A program made the position numbers and the translations under genes. The notes under the pieces are model-generated. The model did no database searches. It was not told the origin of the DNA and was given only the letters and a program-made list of their open reading frames with translations. Below are positions 23,296 to 37,108 of a stretch of DNA of 64,000 nucleotides, one piece after another; positions within the stretch are counted from its first letter, which is position 1, and every line of letters begins with the position of its first letter. This DNA comes from Anaeramoeba flamelloides (Eukaryota; Metamonada; Anaeramoebidae): the NCBI GenBank assembly GCA_027625915.1, contig JANTQA010000026.1, forward strand, positions 4,092,001-4,156,000, read 5' to 3'.

Positions 23296-26200
23296 TTGGT
23301 TTAAGAAATATTAAAAAAGAAAAAATTGATTTGCTTTTCTAAAAAAAATGAAATATTTTTTTTATTTTATTGGAATTGTTCCTGTAAAAATTTCCTTTGA
23401 ATTTGGATTATTGAGAAAATAGAATAAGATTAAATTACTTTTGGTGTTCTTGTCTTGATATTATTTATCTATCTTGAAATCGGTAAAGAATTTAGATAAT
23501 TAGTATCCCAATTATTTTATTTGAAAAAAATGTTTGATTTTTGTTGCAAAATTTGGTTATTCTTACAGTATAAATCTTGTTGTCAAATAACTGTTTTTTG
23601 AAAAGTGTTAATTACAATTAGAGGTTGTTTTTTCTGTTGTCTCAAATATAACTTACAAGTTATAAGTAATATTTATGGGTTTACTAACTAATGTGTATTC
23701 TTGTACCAAAAAAAAGTTCAGAGAGTATTTATTTTGCCAAGGATATAATTAAACCTGATTAACAAAAACCTCTTTTATCAACTTTAGATAAGAAGTGGTT
23801 TTCATTTTTAAAAGAGTTGATTTTTTTTATATTAATTTTCAGTAATTGTTGGGGAAAAATAACCAAAACAGGGAAAAAAAATGAAACACCGTTTTTCATT
23901 GGGAACCTTACAAAAAACTTCCCATAATCTCAATTAAAAGAAGAACCAAATTAACTTCTAAAGAATAACTCATTCTATTATTTTCAATCAACAAACAAAT
24001 ACATTTTAAATCTGCTTTATTATCAAAATCTCAAAAGTAGTTATTTTGGAGATCGCTAAAATAATTAATTTTTTGAACAAATTTTGAATGATTGATAATT
24101 AAAGAAAAACTCTTTACAATAGATAGTATTATTTTTTGCAAAACAAATGGAACAAAATTGTCTTTCAGTTTCCCAAAAAAAGGTTTTTAAATCCTATAAA
24201 ATTTCAATTTTTTTATTCTAAATCGGTTTAAATTATTAATTTCCTTTATAGAATTAGGTTCTTTTGAAGATTTATTTTAATTCTTGGAATCTGATTATTG
24301 TGGAATGGAATGAATGAAAATTTAGATCTTTTTATTTTATAATTATTAGTATTAAAAAAAAACTTTTAATGTATGGTATCCTCCCTTTTGTCTTTAACCG
24401 TTTATTTTTTCTTTCATTAATTGATCTTACTCTTCATTTTTCAGTATGGTTCTCAATTAAAAACCGTGTTGAACATTATTTCCGGTTTTGACTATTTTTC
24501 CTAAATAATTAAACAATTTTATATTTTTTTGATTTTTTTGATTTAAAAAAGAAAACGAAAAATCAAGAAAGGATAATTAACTAATAGTAAAGTATCCAAC
24601 GAAAAATTCCAATACTAGTATTCGATTATCCAAAATATAGAGCCTGATTATATATTTTTTTTATCCCTAAAATTAATATTATGCCATAATTATCAATAAA
24701 TTCATTAATTGATCTAAAGTACTAATGACTCAAAAGAAAAATTAAGAAATATTATTAATAATTAAATTATTGTATTTTCTACTAAAGTTTAAAATTAAAA
24801 ATTAAAATTTGGAAATTATTTTTTTTTTAATGATTTTTCTACGTCTAAAAGATAGAAACCAAAAATAAAAGTATTCTGGTTTTTAACTAATATATAAAAC
24901 CCCCTATATAATTATTTTTTAAAATTTTCAGTTTCAAAATCTACTTAATAATTCTTTTTGCCTAATAATAATGATTGATTATAGTAGTTTCTCTTTGATA
25001 GAGCTGGTGAAAAAAATAAAAAGTTTTCATGTGGTTTTTGTGGTTCAAACAATTAAAATAATACAATTTTATTCAAATTGGAAATAATTTTGATTATTAA
25101 AAAAAATGAAAATCATTTTTTCATATTTTAGTTTATTTTTCATTTCATTTTTTGAATTACGTAATGTTGTCTCGTTCAATCAAAATATTTTTATCCAGGG
25201 ACTGATATTATCTTTGAGTTGAGTTCTTCACAATAAAAGAACCCATATAAAATAAGTTAATGTGTATAAACTTTGTTTGATTAATATTTGTTAATAAAAT
25301 TTCAACAAATTCACCAGTTGCAGTAATTTTTCTATGTCCTCCTTAAAATTTTTAACATACACTCAATTTATTAGTATTAATAATTATTTTTTTTTTTTTT
25401 TTTCGTGGGTATTGTAATTAATAAAGATTTTTAATATATCATATAGTAAAAGATCCAACTTTGGTATTTCTTCCAGAATTGTTTAAATAAGATTTTTTTT
25501 TTTCACAAACGGGATATTGGTAAGTTAAAAATTTTGAATTGAAGTTTAGTTATTTTTTAAATTTAAATTTACGATATCTATAAATCACCTATAAAAATAA
25601 TCTATTGTGTTTATTTGTTAATTAATACTAAAATTGAATTTTTTAATTGATAATATTTGTTTTTTTTAATATAAATAAAAGAAAGATATTTTTAAACTTT
25701 GAAATATGAATATTGATATTTCAAGTTTCAAATTTGTATTGAAATAAGAAGTTTTTATTTAAATTCAAAAGTTTTTTTACTCATACAAATATATCTTTTA
25801 ATCGGCGAGGCCAACCTTTTGTAGGAGTTTATTAATTGATTTTTAGAGAAATTTGAACCAATGCACACTTATGTGATTTACATTTATTTAGGACTTACTT
25901 TAATTTTAGATTTTCCAGTGGTAGACACTGATCCCTTAAAAACATTTTTTTTTTTTCAAGTATTATTTGGAATGTTTTCTTATCAGAAATAAGAGGATTC
26001 CTTTTTTCTTCAAAATAAATAAATTTTTTTGAATAATTTAAAAATATGTTAAATTTTAACAATCTCAAAAATGTTAAAAATAAATCAAACTATTAAAACT
26101 GATAATTTCATTTCTGAAAATGATATTTAAAGTAAGTTTGATATTTTTATTTTTTTATCTTTGATTTTCAAGATGTGTTCTTAATTTTCGTTGTAAATTA

Positions 26201-27924
26201 TGATTAAATTTTTATGAATATATTTTAAAGTTTGTTGGTTCGTTTGTCAAAACAATTGATAAGATCTCTTTTTGCTCATAAATTGGTAACTCAACTTAGA
26301 TTCTTTGACTAAAAAATAAATCCAAAAATACACTAAAATATTGTGTTTCAAAATATTCATGGAAAAATATTTCAAGTGCTTATTTTTTTTCAATTACTCA
26401 AGTTTTCTTCCAAGAAAATAACAAGACAAGGAAAATTTTTTCAAAATAAAATCTCTAAATTTTGTATTTTTGAAATACACTCATATAATAAACATTATTA
26501 TACATAACAATTTTCAAAAAGGTTTACAACTTTAATAGGTATTAATAGGAATTGAAAAAAAAATGAAATTTTTCTTTAATATTTTTTTCATTTTTAATTG
26601 TACAATTTTTGAATTTTTTAATTGACTTAGTAGAGAGATAATTTTCAAGTATTTTTTAATAGTATTAAAAGAAACATTTTTTTCAATTTTAAAATAGCAC
26701 AAAATATTTCAATCAGAAGATATCGCTAAATTAAATTGAAAATCTGATTTTTTTATCTGTTTTTGGAAATATTTTTTATCATTTTATTTTTTTTCTTTCA
26801 TTTTTGAGTTTTTAGATACATTCCCGATTGTTTTCTGCGAATTATTTTAACATTTATTCTTTTTTAAATCTTAATTTTCAATCAAAAATTAATTCATTTC
26901 AACTTTTTTCATTAAAAAAAAATACTCCATAAATAGGTGTTTTTTTTTTAAAGTCGGTATTTTTGAAAAGGGGGTATTCGGATTTTCATGAGTTTAATTG
27001 CTATCCTTTTTTTAATTACATAAAATTATGATAACTTTGAAAAAATAATTTACAAAAGAAGTATAACTGAAATCCAATATAATGTTTTGGTGAACTTTAA
27101 TTGTTGGTGTTTAAATTTTCCTTATAGTATACTGTTAATTGTAAAATAAAAAGATCAAAATTTTCAATCAACTTTTCAAAAAAAAACTTCAAGAGTTAAA
27201 AAAAATTGTCAAAAAAACACAATTCTCTAAAGGAAAATTGAATATTTTAAGCATCTTTTAAGAATTAAAAAATTGAAATTTTACCTGATTTTATCAATCT
27301 TTTTCTTGGATTATGAATTAAAATTTTGTTTCATTTATTTGACAACAAAGAGTAATTAACAACCTTAACGTTTTTCACATTTCTAATTGTTGATGAAAGT
27401 TTTTATAAGCAAAAACGGGTAAAAAAAATATGATCTTCTCAATTAAACATTTGGAATTGTTTGAAATATTTGAAAGTTATCCAAAAGAAAAATATTTGTT
27501 CCCTTTTAAATACCTAAAACTGTTTTTCAGTTAAAACCTAAAAACTAAATTCGTTTTAAAAAGTTTGAATGATAAAAACTTTAAAATTAAAAGTTATTGA
27601 ATTTTGATCTTTTCAAAATAGTAATCAATTTCAAAAAAACAAAGTGTTGTTAAGTAAAAAAAGTGACTACAATATTTGTGTTATCTTTATTGTGAACAAC
27701 CAAAAAACTATCATTTTTTGTACTTTTTTTCTTCAAATTAAAAAAAATTTCCAAATCTTTTACCTCAACCACATACAACTCAAAGAAAAATTTTACCTTT
27801 TGCAGAATTATCACTTTTTTTCTACTTGAAAAAAAAAGTCAACGCTTTCAACTCTTTACATTTGGCATTTTCAATCAAAAATTAAAAATTCAGGCACACC
27901 AATCCCTTAAACACTTCAACTAAC
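23296..27924. other. 4.6 kb spacer, repeats only
   Basis: No gene recognised. Holds a stretch at 24020-24360 similar to 2040-2540 and a family G element at 25025-25549. The last bases before 27925 are the 5' leader of the kinase gene. Confidence 0.55.
25025..25549. mobile_element. family G non-coding element, copy 3
   Basis: Shares ordered blocks with 18294-18838 (ATACAATTTTATTCAAATTG, TTTTTTGAATTACGTAA, TTGGTATTTCTTCCAGAATT, AAAAATTTTGAATTGAAGTT). The left end is poorly preserved. Confidence 0.6.
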
Positions 27925-30900
27925 ATGTCTTATTTCCAAAAAAAACGAAAAAAAAACAAGAGTGTGCAACTCAACATGTCTTCAAGCGAATACTCAACTT
28001 CTGAAGAATCCTCAGATCCAGATTCTGATAGATCTGAAGAAAAACGGTCTTCTCAAAGCCAAGAAATCCAACCTTCTGAAAAGACGCTGATTACATCACA
28101 GGAAGTTAAGCTGTATATTGAAAATTATTACGATGATTTGTTCAAAGGAACGAAAGAAAGAATTAATCGGTAATTATACCTTTCGAAACATTCTTTTTTT
28201 GATTTTCAAAAAAAAAGAAAACAAAACAAAACAGAAAAAGAAAAGAAAAAAACTTTTATTTATCGTTTATATTTTTCTAAATGTTCTGTGATCCTTTTTG
28301 TCTTTTATTCAAGACATACCTAACAATTAATTGTTTTTTTTCACTATATTTTTTTTAACTTTTTCAATGTTTGTAAAATAATTTACTCAGGCGAATAGAA
28401 TTTGAACGAGCAATCAATGAAAAAATTTTGAATAAAAAAGAAATTAAAATTCTACGAGAGAATTTTTTCAAAATGGAAAACTATGTTTTCTCTTTAAAGC
28501 TTTTAAGATTAAAAGTTACTGATTTTCAAGTCATTAAAATTATTGGAAAAGGTGCTTTTGGTTTGGTATGATCTTTTCTTTTTGTTATTTGCATCGAAAA
28601 AAAAAACAAACAACAAACAACAAAAAGCAAAGAGTAAAACAACAAACAACAAATAAAAAGTCACAAATTAAAAATAAAACCCCACTTTTACATAAATTTG
28701 AAAGACTTTGAATTATTTTCTTTTCATTCACCCACTCAAATAATGCCCGCTTGTTTTTTTGATTTCCTTATATTCTTTTTTTTTATTACTTTTTTTTATT
28801 TGAAACTTCCTTTTGATAGATCCAACTTGTAAGAGATAAATCAAATAACAAAATATATGCAATGAAAATATTAAAAAAAACAAAAATGATTGCTCATGGA
28901 CAAGTTGATCACGTCAAAACAGAACGAAATTTAATGGTTTTAATCAACAGCATTTGGGTTGTGAATTTGCGTTATAGTTTTCAAGACGAAAATTGTCTGT
29001 ACCTAATAATGGAGTATGTCCCAGGTAATTATTTCCATTAATAATTTCTTTTTCTTATTCTCTTATTATTTTTTGCTTAATTTTTTTTTTTTTTTTCTGG
29101 GTTGAAATTTGCTACACCTTTCTAAAATTGTTCTTTTGGTTGGCTAAAGCTGAAAAAAATGCTTTTAAAATTTCTCAAAAAAAGTGAAAAAAAGTTAATT
29201 AAATTAAAAAAGTTTGTGATCGACTAGAAATTTTTTTTTCACTTAACAAATGTTCTTTAGATCTCAAAAAAAGTTTTCAACCCTCCCAAAACAATGTAAA
29301 AATACAACACACTATTATTTGCAACAAAAAATTAATAAAAATGAATAAAAAATTAAATTTCTCAAAAACATTGTGCTGTTCAACCTTTTTAGCGAATCTA
29401 AATTCAAAAAAATCGAAATAGATTTTGAGCTAAAAATTTCCATTTTTCCCTTTTGTTGATTATATTTTTTAAAAAAGGTCATTTCAGAGAATATTTCCAA
29501 AGATCAAATAATTTTACAAAATTTAAGGACTACGTTTTCAGTTGAAAACAGTGAAATTGTGTATCAAAACGCTCTTGAAAGAGTTATGTAATCCAAGTAA
29601 TATTTATCCATCGAGAATTTCTTTTAGAAAAAATGTGAAATTTTCACCATTTTTGCCTTTGATAGATCATGCTAAATTTTGATTTTAATATTTTAGAATT
29701 TCCATTTCAACTTTCTGAACTCATATCAATTCCTCTGGCTGTTCTGCGTATTTTTTGCATTTGCTTTTACAAGTTTGGCATGTTCTCAATTTTGAAATTC
29801 ACTTGAAAATCCCGAAAAGACATTTTTTGCAATTATTTTTTTTGTTATTTTCAATTATCTTTTCATTAAAAAAGATTGAAAAAAAGTATTCGTGAAAAGG
29901 TAAAGATGACAAAAAAAAGCTTATGTTTTTTATTTTTTGTCCAATTTCTTCAGAATGAAAATTCTTTTTGAGAGAAGTGAAAGTGAAATAGCACAATAAC
30001 TCAACACTCTCAAGGGGGGGAAGGTAGTCCTTAAATAATGAGAATCTAATCAAAAATATTTATTTCGAAAACTAAATTAAGTCTAAAATGCCTCTAATGA
30101 CTGTGATAATTCACTCTTTGTATTAAAAGTTATAGGCTTAGTCAATTCAAAATTTTCTCTTTTAACAGATAAAGTGTTTTTTATTATTTGATCCTGAACA
30201 ATAAATCAAATGAACCAAAAATATTTTTACCTTTTTTGGAAATTAAAAAATTGAAAAAAATCTTTTTTTTTGGATGAATAGGCTAACTCACAAAAAAAAA
30301 AAAAAAAAAAAAGTAAATACATCTTCAACCTTTAAAAAAACCAAAATGTTTTAAAAAGTATCCATAAAATAGATTGAAGAACTAAAATACAACATTTTAG
30401 TGATTAAACATTACAAACTATTTATTTGAAATTTTTAAAAATGACTTTGAAGAGAAAAATAATTGGATCCTTTTGTTAGGATTGTGGAATGCAATTTTGA
30501 AAAACAACCCAATATTTCTCCCAATATAAGATGATATATGGAGTGTCGTTATAAATCAAATATCTGGATTAAGCGCGTGTTTAATATTAGAACAAATAGG
30601 AAAACTAGATAAAATTATAAGCGAAAAGATTCCATTTTCCCTCAAAGCACAGGAATTACAGTAATCATAGAAATCTCAAAAAATAAATAAAATGATTTTA
30701 AAAGTATTACAAAATAATATTAAAATCTCATTTTTGTACGATTTTTAGAAATTTTTTAATTTCAATTTTAATGTTTTGTTCAACAACTATTCAATGATTT
30801 AAGATATTTCCAAAAAAAATTGGCATTTTTTTTTTTAGATTGACCATTGTCACTTATAGGTTACCGATTGTAAACTGGTTATATCATCACAAAAATGTTC

Positions 30901-33900
30901 ATCGATAGCATACTCCATAATCCAATAGTATTTTATCCCATAGGGACATAAATTATCTCTTTTGAAAAGCTTTTTTTTTAACATGTCAATTTTTTTTAAT
31001 TTAAAAATGATCAATTCCGAAAAAAAACAAATAAAAGAACTCAAATTATTTAAATTGTTGTTGTTGTTGGAAATTTCAACCAAAGATTACAAGAAACTAA
31101 ACTAAAGATATACGTCTTCAACTTCATGAAGACCTTACAATTTAAAAAAAAATGTAACAAATACTATTTACTCGATTTACCAAAGATAAATGTACAAAAT
31201 AATACATTTTTTGTTTCAATGTTAAATGTTTTTTTATCATATTTAAACCAACTTTATGTGAAATTTTTGTGGCCTGATTCGCAGAGTTTTGTTTTTTTTT
31301 CTTTTTGTTTTAATTATATCTGAAATATTCCTAAAGCTGTTAAAATAAAAAAATAAAATTTCTATTTTTATAATTATAAAATTGATTTCGTTTGGTGTTA
31401 TTCATGACTTTTGTCTATAATTTATTCTTTACTTTTGCAAATTTTTTTTTTCTGATTTAAATACAACAATTCGTGTTAAAACATACATTGAATGATTATT
31501 TTTACGAAAATATGACCGACTCAAAATTGGCACCCTTTAAGCGAAAATGATCATTTCAAATAAGATTCTATTTGCAGTGGTTCTATTCGTAAAATTGGTA
31601 AAATAAAAAGGCGGGGGGTAATACTGATCGAATCAGCACATAAGGGATGTATTTAAAAATAAGTTCAAAAAATATTTCAAAAAAATGAAAAAAAAATTCA
31701 ACTTTTTATTAAAATTTACTCGTCACTCGTTTTCTATAAAAAAAAATGGAAAATACGGTAAAGATCCAAACCATTTTTTAAACAACAAAATATAGTTATA
31801 AATTTTCCCTTCTCTTAGACATTTATCAAGATTAAACTCTCATAAGAAAAAAATAACTTTAGGATCAAAAAGAAAAAAATAATCTCCAATTTCCTCAACT
31901 TGAAAAATATCATATAAAATTTAGATCAGGAACTTTAATATCTTTTCTAATGTAATGCCATCTTAACAAACAATTAGGATCAATAAATTGTGAATAAAAA
32001 AATTTGATATTTAAATTGTTTTATTTGGAATTGAGTTTAATAGGGATATTGTAAAAAGAATATGCACTGCCCTTTTTTCGGAAAAAGCTTATAAGGTATT
32101 TCCGAAAAATTGGGGCATTTTTTTTTTTTTCATTTCATAAAAAATTATCATTGTTAGTGGAAGCTGTTCGTTAATTGACAATAACAAATTAAGTTAAATA
32201 TTAATAATGATTGATTCAATGAAAATGGTATTTATTTCAAAATATGTTCGTTGAAATATTTCCAAAAAATGAAAAAAAAAACAACACTGTTTTTGGACAA
32301 AACAATACACGGTCATTTTCAATAAAAAAACTGTAAATATGATAAGTTCACAAATGATTTTTTAAACAATGAAACACAGTTGATAAGATTTCCATTCTAT
32401 TGAAAATTTTGTTGAGATTAAAAAAGTTATGAAAAGGATTTTTTTGATCAAAAGGAAGAAAATAATCAATAGTAATTTCCACCCCTTAAAAATATCAGAT
32501 AAAATCGAGATCAAAAATTTTAATATATTTTATTTATGTAATATCATGCTAACAAACAAATTGAATTATTATAAATAATTAATAAATGGTTCTTAATGAT
32601 TTTGTATATTTAAATAATTTTATTACCATTCAGTTTAATAAAGATATTTTAAAATAAATTAGCCCAACTTTTTTGGGAAATAGCTTATATGATAACATTT
32701 TATAATCTTTTCTCAATTCCTAAATTTTATTTTTATATTATCCAAAATATTAGGTGGTGACATGATGACTCATTTAATTCGAAATCAAGTTTTAACTGAA
32801 GAACAAACAAAATTTTATATTGCAGAAACAATTATTGCCGTAAGTACTATACATGATATGGGGTTTATTCACCGAGATCTTAAACCAGATAACTTATTAT
32901 TAGACCGTAAAGGGCATATTAAATTATCTGATTTTGGATTAAGTACTGTATATGAATCTATAAAAGAGGAATTGAAAAATGAAAAAGATATCAAAAAATC
33001 AACATCAAAACGACGCAAAAAAATAAATACATTCAAATCAAGAAAAATCAGAGAAACAACTTGGAAACAGCGAAGAAAATTGGCTTATTCTACAGTTGGT
33101 ACACCAGACTATATTGCAATTGAAGTTTTAACAACACCATATTATTCAAAAACTTGTGATTGGTGGTCTTTAGGTAAGATTTTGAATACCAATACACAAA
33201 TTATTTTTTAATTATTCATTCCCAAAAACAAAAAAAAAATTAATTATTTTTGATTGATTTAAATGTTGAAATCAAAAAAAACCCGAATTATTAAAGGGAG
33301 ATTTGTGGATGAAATAATAAATTAAATTATTTTAATAATCAAACACTGTTAATTTTTTCAATCTTAAAATCCAATAAAGTACGAAATTTTAAGAAATCAA
33401 TTTAAAGATATTTTTGAAAAAAAAAAAAAAAAAAAAAATCAATAGAAATTAATGTTTTTTATTGAAATTTTTGGGGAAAATATTTAAATATTTAAATTTA
33501 ATTAAATTTTTTATTATTGGAATTATATAATAATAATAAAATAAATAATAATAATAATAAATCTTATTTTATCTTTAAAGGTGTGATAATGTTTGAAATG
33601 TTATATGGATTTACCCCCTTTGTTAGCAAAACTAGAAAGGGTACATTTCAGTCGATTATGAATTGGAAAGAGAATTTAATTTATCCAGAGGATATCCCAG
33701 TAAGCTCTGAAGCGATCGATCTAATGACAAAATTAATTTGCGAACCAGATGACCGCTTAGGAAAAAATAATGTTGAAGAAATTCAAAACCACCCATTTTT
33801 CAACGATATTGATTGGACTAAAATAGAAAAAAGGGAATTAACGCCACTAATTGTTCCCATGATTGAAAACGAGATCGATACTCAAAATTTTGATGAATTC

Positions 33901-34128
33901 TCTGATGAATTGTCTGATGAAGAAGAGCAATATTTACAGAATGAAAATACATTTCAGCAAGAAAACGAAAATAAAAACGAAAATGAAAACGAAAAGCAAC
34001 AACAAAAAATTTTTTTAGGATATACATATAAAAGAGTAAAACTGCAAACACCTGACACTTTTATTGGTCAACAATTAAAAGAATTACAAGCAAAGTCAAA
34101 TAAAAAAATTGGAAAGAAATTTAATTAA
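27925..34128 (+). CDS. NDR/LATS-family AGC serine/threonine kinase, five exons
   Basis: Exons 27925-28169, 28391-28565, 28820-29024, 32754-33173 and 33581-34128 join in frame to 530 residues; all introns are GT-AG. The Ser-rich start is followed by a basic helical region (residues 65-125) like the NDR N-terminal regulatory domain that binds MOB proteins. The kinase domain has GKGAFG, the ATP Lys156 (YAMK), HRDLKPDN with Asp250, and DFG at 268-270. A Lys/Arg-rich insert of about 45 residues follows DFG, as in the NDR autoinhibitory segment. The activation-loop Ser321 sits in LAYSTVGTPDYIA. The C-terminal hydrophobic motif FLGYTYKR carries Thr497, the site that MST/Hippo-type kinases phosphorylate in NDR. 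Oddity: the usual APE triplet reads AIE (Ile331 for Pro). The C-tail has an Asn-Glu run. The third intron is 3,729 bases and holds mobile elements. A role in polarity or cell division is expected from the family. Confidence 0.92.
31600..32088 (+). mobile_element. family A MITE, damaged copy in intron
   Basis: Follows the order of 21231-21820 from its GCGGGGG block to its right end (CACTGCCCTTTTTTCGGAAA then AGCTTATA). The left terminus is not clear and the sequence is more diverged than the copy beside it. Confidence 0.6.
32085..32690 (+). mobile_element. family A MITE, nearly intact copy in intron
   Basis: Ends AGCTTATAAGGTATTTCCGA and, inverted on the right, TTTTGGGAAATAGCTTATAT. The body matches 21231-21820. 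It abuts the previous copy at about 32085-32093, where one AGCTTATA is shared, and ends only about 60 bases before the splice acceptor at 32753. Confidence 0.75.
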
Positions 34129-34479
34129 TTTTTAAATTTAAATTTTAAAAAATTAAAAAAGAAAACAAATAAATTCAAAAATTTAATAATATCAATAAAA
34201 TAAATAAATAAATAAAAAATAAAGTGCTTTACGAATATATATATATATATATTATAATTAATTTTCTTTTGTTTTATTTCAAATTTAATTTAAATAAAGT
34301 TTTTTGAAAAAAGTATTTCTAAAAAAAAAAAATTTTTCTATTAAAAAAAAATTGTACTGTTTTCAGATCAAACTAAAAGAGGAATATTTTTTTTTTTATT
34401 TTAGATAAATAAGAATCCAAAATTTAAAAAAAAAAAAATAATGACTGTTTTGAAAAAGTGTTAAGTATAATTTTTAAAA

Positions 34480-35510
34480 TGTGAACCAAATTGTCTAGTT
34501 CTCGTGTTTTAACTAGTTTGGATTATTAGCCCCATCTCAAAAATTGTAACTAACCTGAAATAATATATTCGTAAAAATATTCTTTTTTTTTCTTGAATAA
34601 CTAATAATTAAATCTGATTTGTAATTCCCTTTTAAATCATTCAAAATAAACTCTTTTTCAGTCAAAGTGGCCCAGTTTTATTGAAGAAACGGAAGATATT
34701 CTATGAGTTTAATTCATTATTCTTATCAAACTAAAATTTTCAATTTTTAGATCCAAATCATTTTTTCGTATTTTGAAAAATTTTTTTTTTTTTTTTCTTC
34801 TTTTCTTTTTTATTTTTTTTTTAAAAATTAACTTTGAAAAAAAAAATGTTTGAAAAACCAAATAAACATTAAGAAAAGTTCAGCTTTGTATCTTCTATAA
34901 AAATTCATACACTTACAAGTAAAAAATCTTATTATTAATAATTTTTAATTTCCTAAAGAAATTTAGAGAATTTTGCACGAGACGTTCCAATGAATTGTGC
35001 CTCTAAAATTTTTTTAACATATTTTTTTTTTGAAATTTATGGTTTGTTCAGGGTTTTCTTTTATGATTATCGACTCTTATATGTAAGGTTATTATTTCTC
35101 GTATTATTAAACAATCTAAGTTTGGTTGATACTTAAAAATAAAGATACTATTTCATTTTTGGCTGGGCCCCTTTGAGTGAAATGGAGTTTGTAAAAAAAC
35201 TTTATATTATAAAAATAAAAAAAAAAGCTAAAAACTCAAGAAAAATTGAGTCACAATTTTTGAAATGAGCACTAGCGATTTATTTATTACTAAACTTTCA
35301 CTCAAAAAAGTTAACAAGAAGATTTTATACTAATAATTAAAATCATTTAAAAAGACATTTATCATCTCAATTTTCTAAATGATTATTTACCATTTTGTAG
35401 ATCTTTTATTTTTCCACTTGATCTTTCGTAAAAAATAATAAAAACAAATATTTGAAAAAGATAAAACAAAAATAATATTGAAGTAATTAGAAAAAAATAA
35501 AATTGATTTG
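34480..35510 (-). mobile_element. family B MITE in reverse, split by a family C MITE
   Basis: The complement of 35195-35510 matches the left and middle of 55889-56478 (AAAGATCTAC, CATTTCAAAAATTGTGACTC). The complement of 34480-34645 matches its right part (GAATGATTTAAAAGGGAATT, ACAAATCAGATTTAATTATT). The break between them is filled by the element at 34646-35193. Confidence 0.65.
34646..35193. mobile_element. family C MITE nested in family B
   Basis: Inverted ends AAACTCTTTTTCAGTCAAAG at left and the complement of ACAAACTCCATTTCACTCAA at right, with GGCCC just inside each end. The interior is non-coding. Its left half is matched by the partial copy starting at 63718. It is younger than the family B element it interrupts. 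Confidence 0.7.
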
Positions 35511-35568
35511 AAAATTATAACAAAATTAAATGACAAATACAGTTTTGTCTTCTTTTGTCAGTTTAATT

Positions 35569-35771
35569 TACAGTCAGTTCCACTTTTTAGGCACAAACTT
35601 TCAACTAAATTTAAGGCTCTCAAAAAAACCTCAAATTAAAGCCTAAAATTCAGATTTTTGTAAAATAATTTGTAAAAAAAAAAAATACAAATTTTGTGTA
35701 TTAATTTTAGAATTTTTTTGTGCCTTAATTTACCTTGAAAGTTCGTGCCTTAAATTTGAAATTGAACTTAT
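35569..35771. mobile_element. 200-base palindromic MITE (CAGTCAGT family), copy 2
   Basis: Begins TA then CAGTCAGTTCCACTTTTTAG and carries the same paired arms as the copies at 52248 and 53014. The right end is worn (TTGAAATTGAACTTATG). Confidence 0.8.
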
Positions 35772-36568
35772 GCACAAATTTTTAGAATTTATTTCTTTAC
35801 TATTTATCATCGATATATTCTCTATTAAACCTATTACTGAATTAGAACAATGTTAAAATACATCACAAAACTTACAATTTTATTTTTTTTATTCTAGTTT
35901 AGTTAATAATTTTACACTTTTGTATTGGCTCATTTCAAAAGTGGTTAACACGATATTAATTTAATAAGAATATCAATAATTTATAAAAGAAGTCATTCTA
36001 AAACAAAAAATATGATTTTTTTCATTTTATTAAAAAAATATTTTTTAAACATGTTACATACGATATTATATTATTAGAAATTTTTTTTTTTTTTTGAAAA
36101 TTGAATTTTTTGAAGTAAAATGATACATACCCTGATTGAATTTTGATATAAATTCGTAGAATTTTTCATTCTCATTTGAAATTTATGTTGAAAAATATAA
36201 GATTATTTTCAAGAAAGAAAAATGGGTCAAATTGGAAATCATTCTTTTATTCCCCTTTTTCAAGTTTTATGGAAGTGTAATTATTGAAAGGCGTTTTATT
36301 TTTTTTGAGTAATATTTGTAAATTAGAGGGATTGGTATATTTGTTACCAAGTATTAATTGTAGGGTAACAGAATTATAATAAAGCTGATTTAATATATAT
36401 ATATTTATTAATTATTTTAGAGTTGGTTTCTAACAAAATAAAAATAAAAAACACCAATTTTTTTTTTTTAAACCACAAAATTGAAAAAAATCATTAATCC
36501 TTTAATTTTACCAATATTCAGTATTTCAGCATTGAATTAATAAAAAAAAAAATGAATTTTTGAGAAAT

Positions 36569-37108
36569 AAACTCTCATCCAAATTTATCCACATAGTTAA
36601 AACGTTCCAAAAAATCACAAGAATACAATTTCATTCAAATTGGAAATAAATTTGATTTTTGAAAAAATATTAAAATCATTTTTTTCATCTATTAGTTTTT
36701 TGATAAAATTTCATTTTTTGAATTACCTAACTTATATTGGTTTGATTAGGTTTTTTCAAAAGATTGATATTAGGTGAAAGTCGAGTTTTTCCAAATAGAA
36801 GAAGAACTCAAATAAAATTAGTTGATAGTATCTAACCTTTTGATTGATCAATATTCTTAATAGAATTTAAACAAATTTACCAATGTATTTTTTGTTTTGC
36901 TCTCTACAAAATTTTTAACGCAATATTGATTTATGTGTATTGATAATTATTTTTTTTTTTTATTTTGTGAGTATTGTAATTTATAAACAAGTGTTAACAT
37001 TTCAATTAGCGAATGGTTCTAAGTTGGTGTTTCTTCTGTAAATTGATTTGATCAGATTTTTTTTATCAAAAATTGAATTTTGGTGGGTTAAAAATTTTGA
37101 ATTGGGGA
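36569..37108. mobile_element. family G non-coding element, copy 4
   Basis: The left end AAACTCTCATCCAAATTTAT is loosely complementary to the right end AAAAATTTTGAATTGGGGAC. The interior blocks run in the same order as 18294-18838. No reading frame. Confidence 0.65.

Larger units (their letters stand above)
29025..32753 (+). other. 3.7 kb intron of the NDR kinase gene, enlarged by insertions
   Basis: The GTAATT donor follows VPG and the TTAG acceptor precedes GDMM, a pairing that restores the conserved VPGGDMM. The other three introns of the gene are 221-407 bases. The last 1.1 kb is made of two family A elements end to end; the first part is AT-rich without recognised content. A minus-strand open frame at 30850-31083 is unrecognised. 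Confidence 0.85.

Noticed and set aside
30850-31083. Minus-strand open frame in the kinase intron with a less biased end (NLCPYGIKYYWIMEYAIDEH).
   Set aside because: A transposase remnant was considered, but no motif of a known transposase could be identified.
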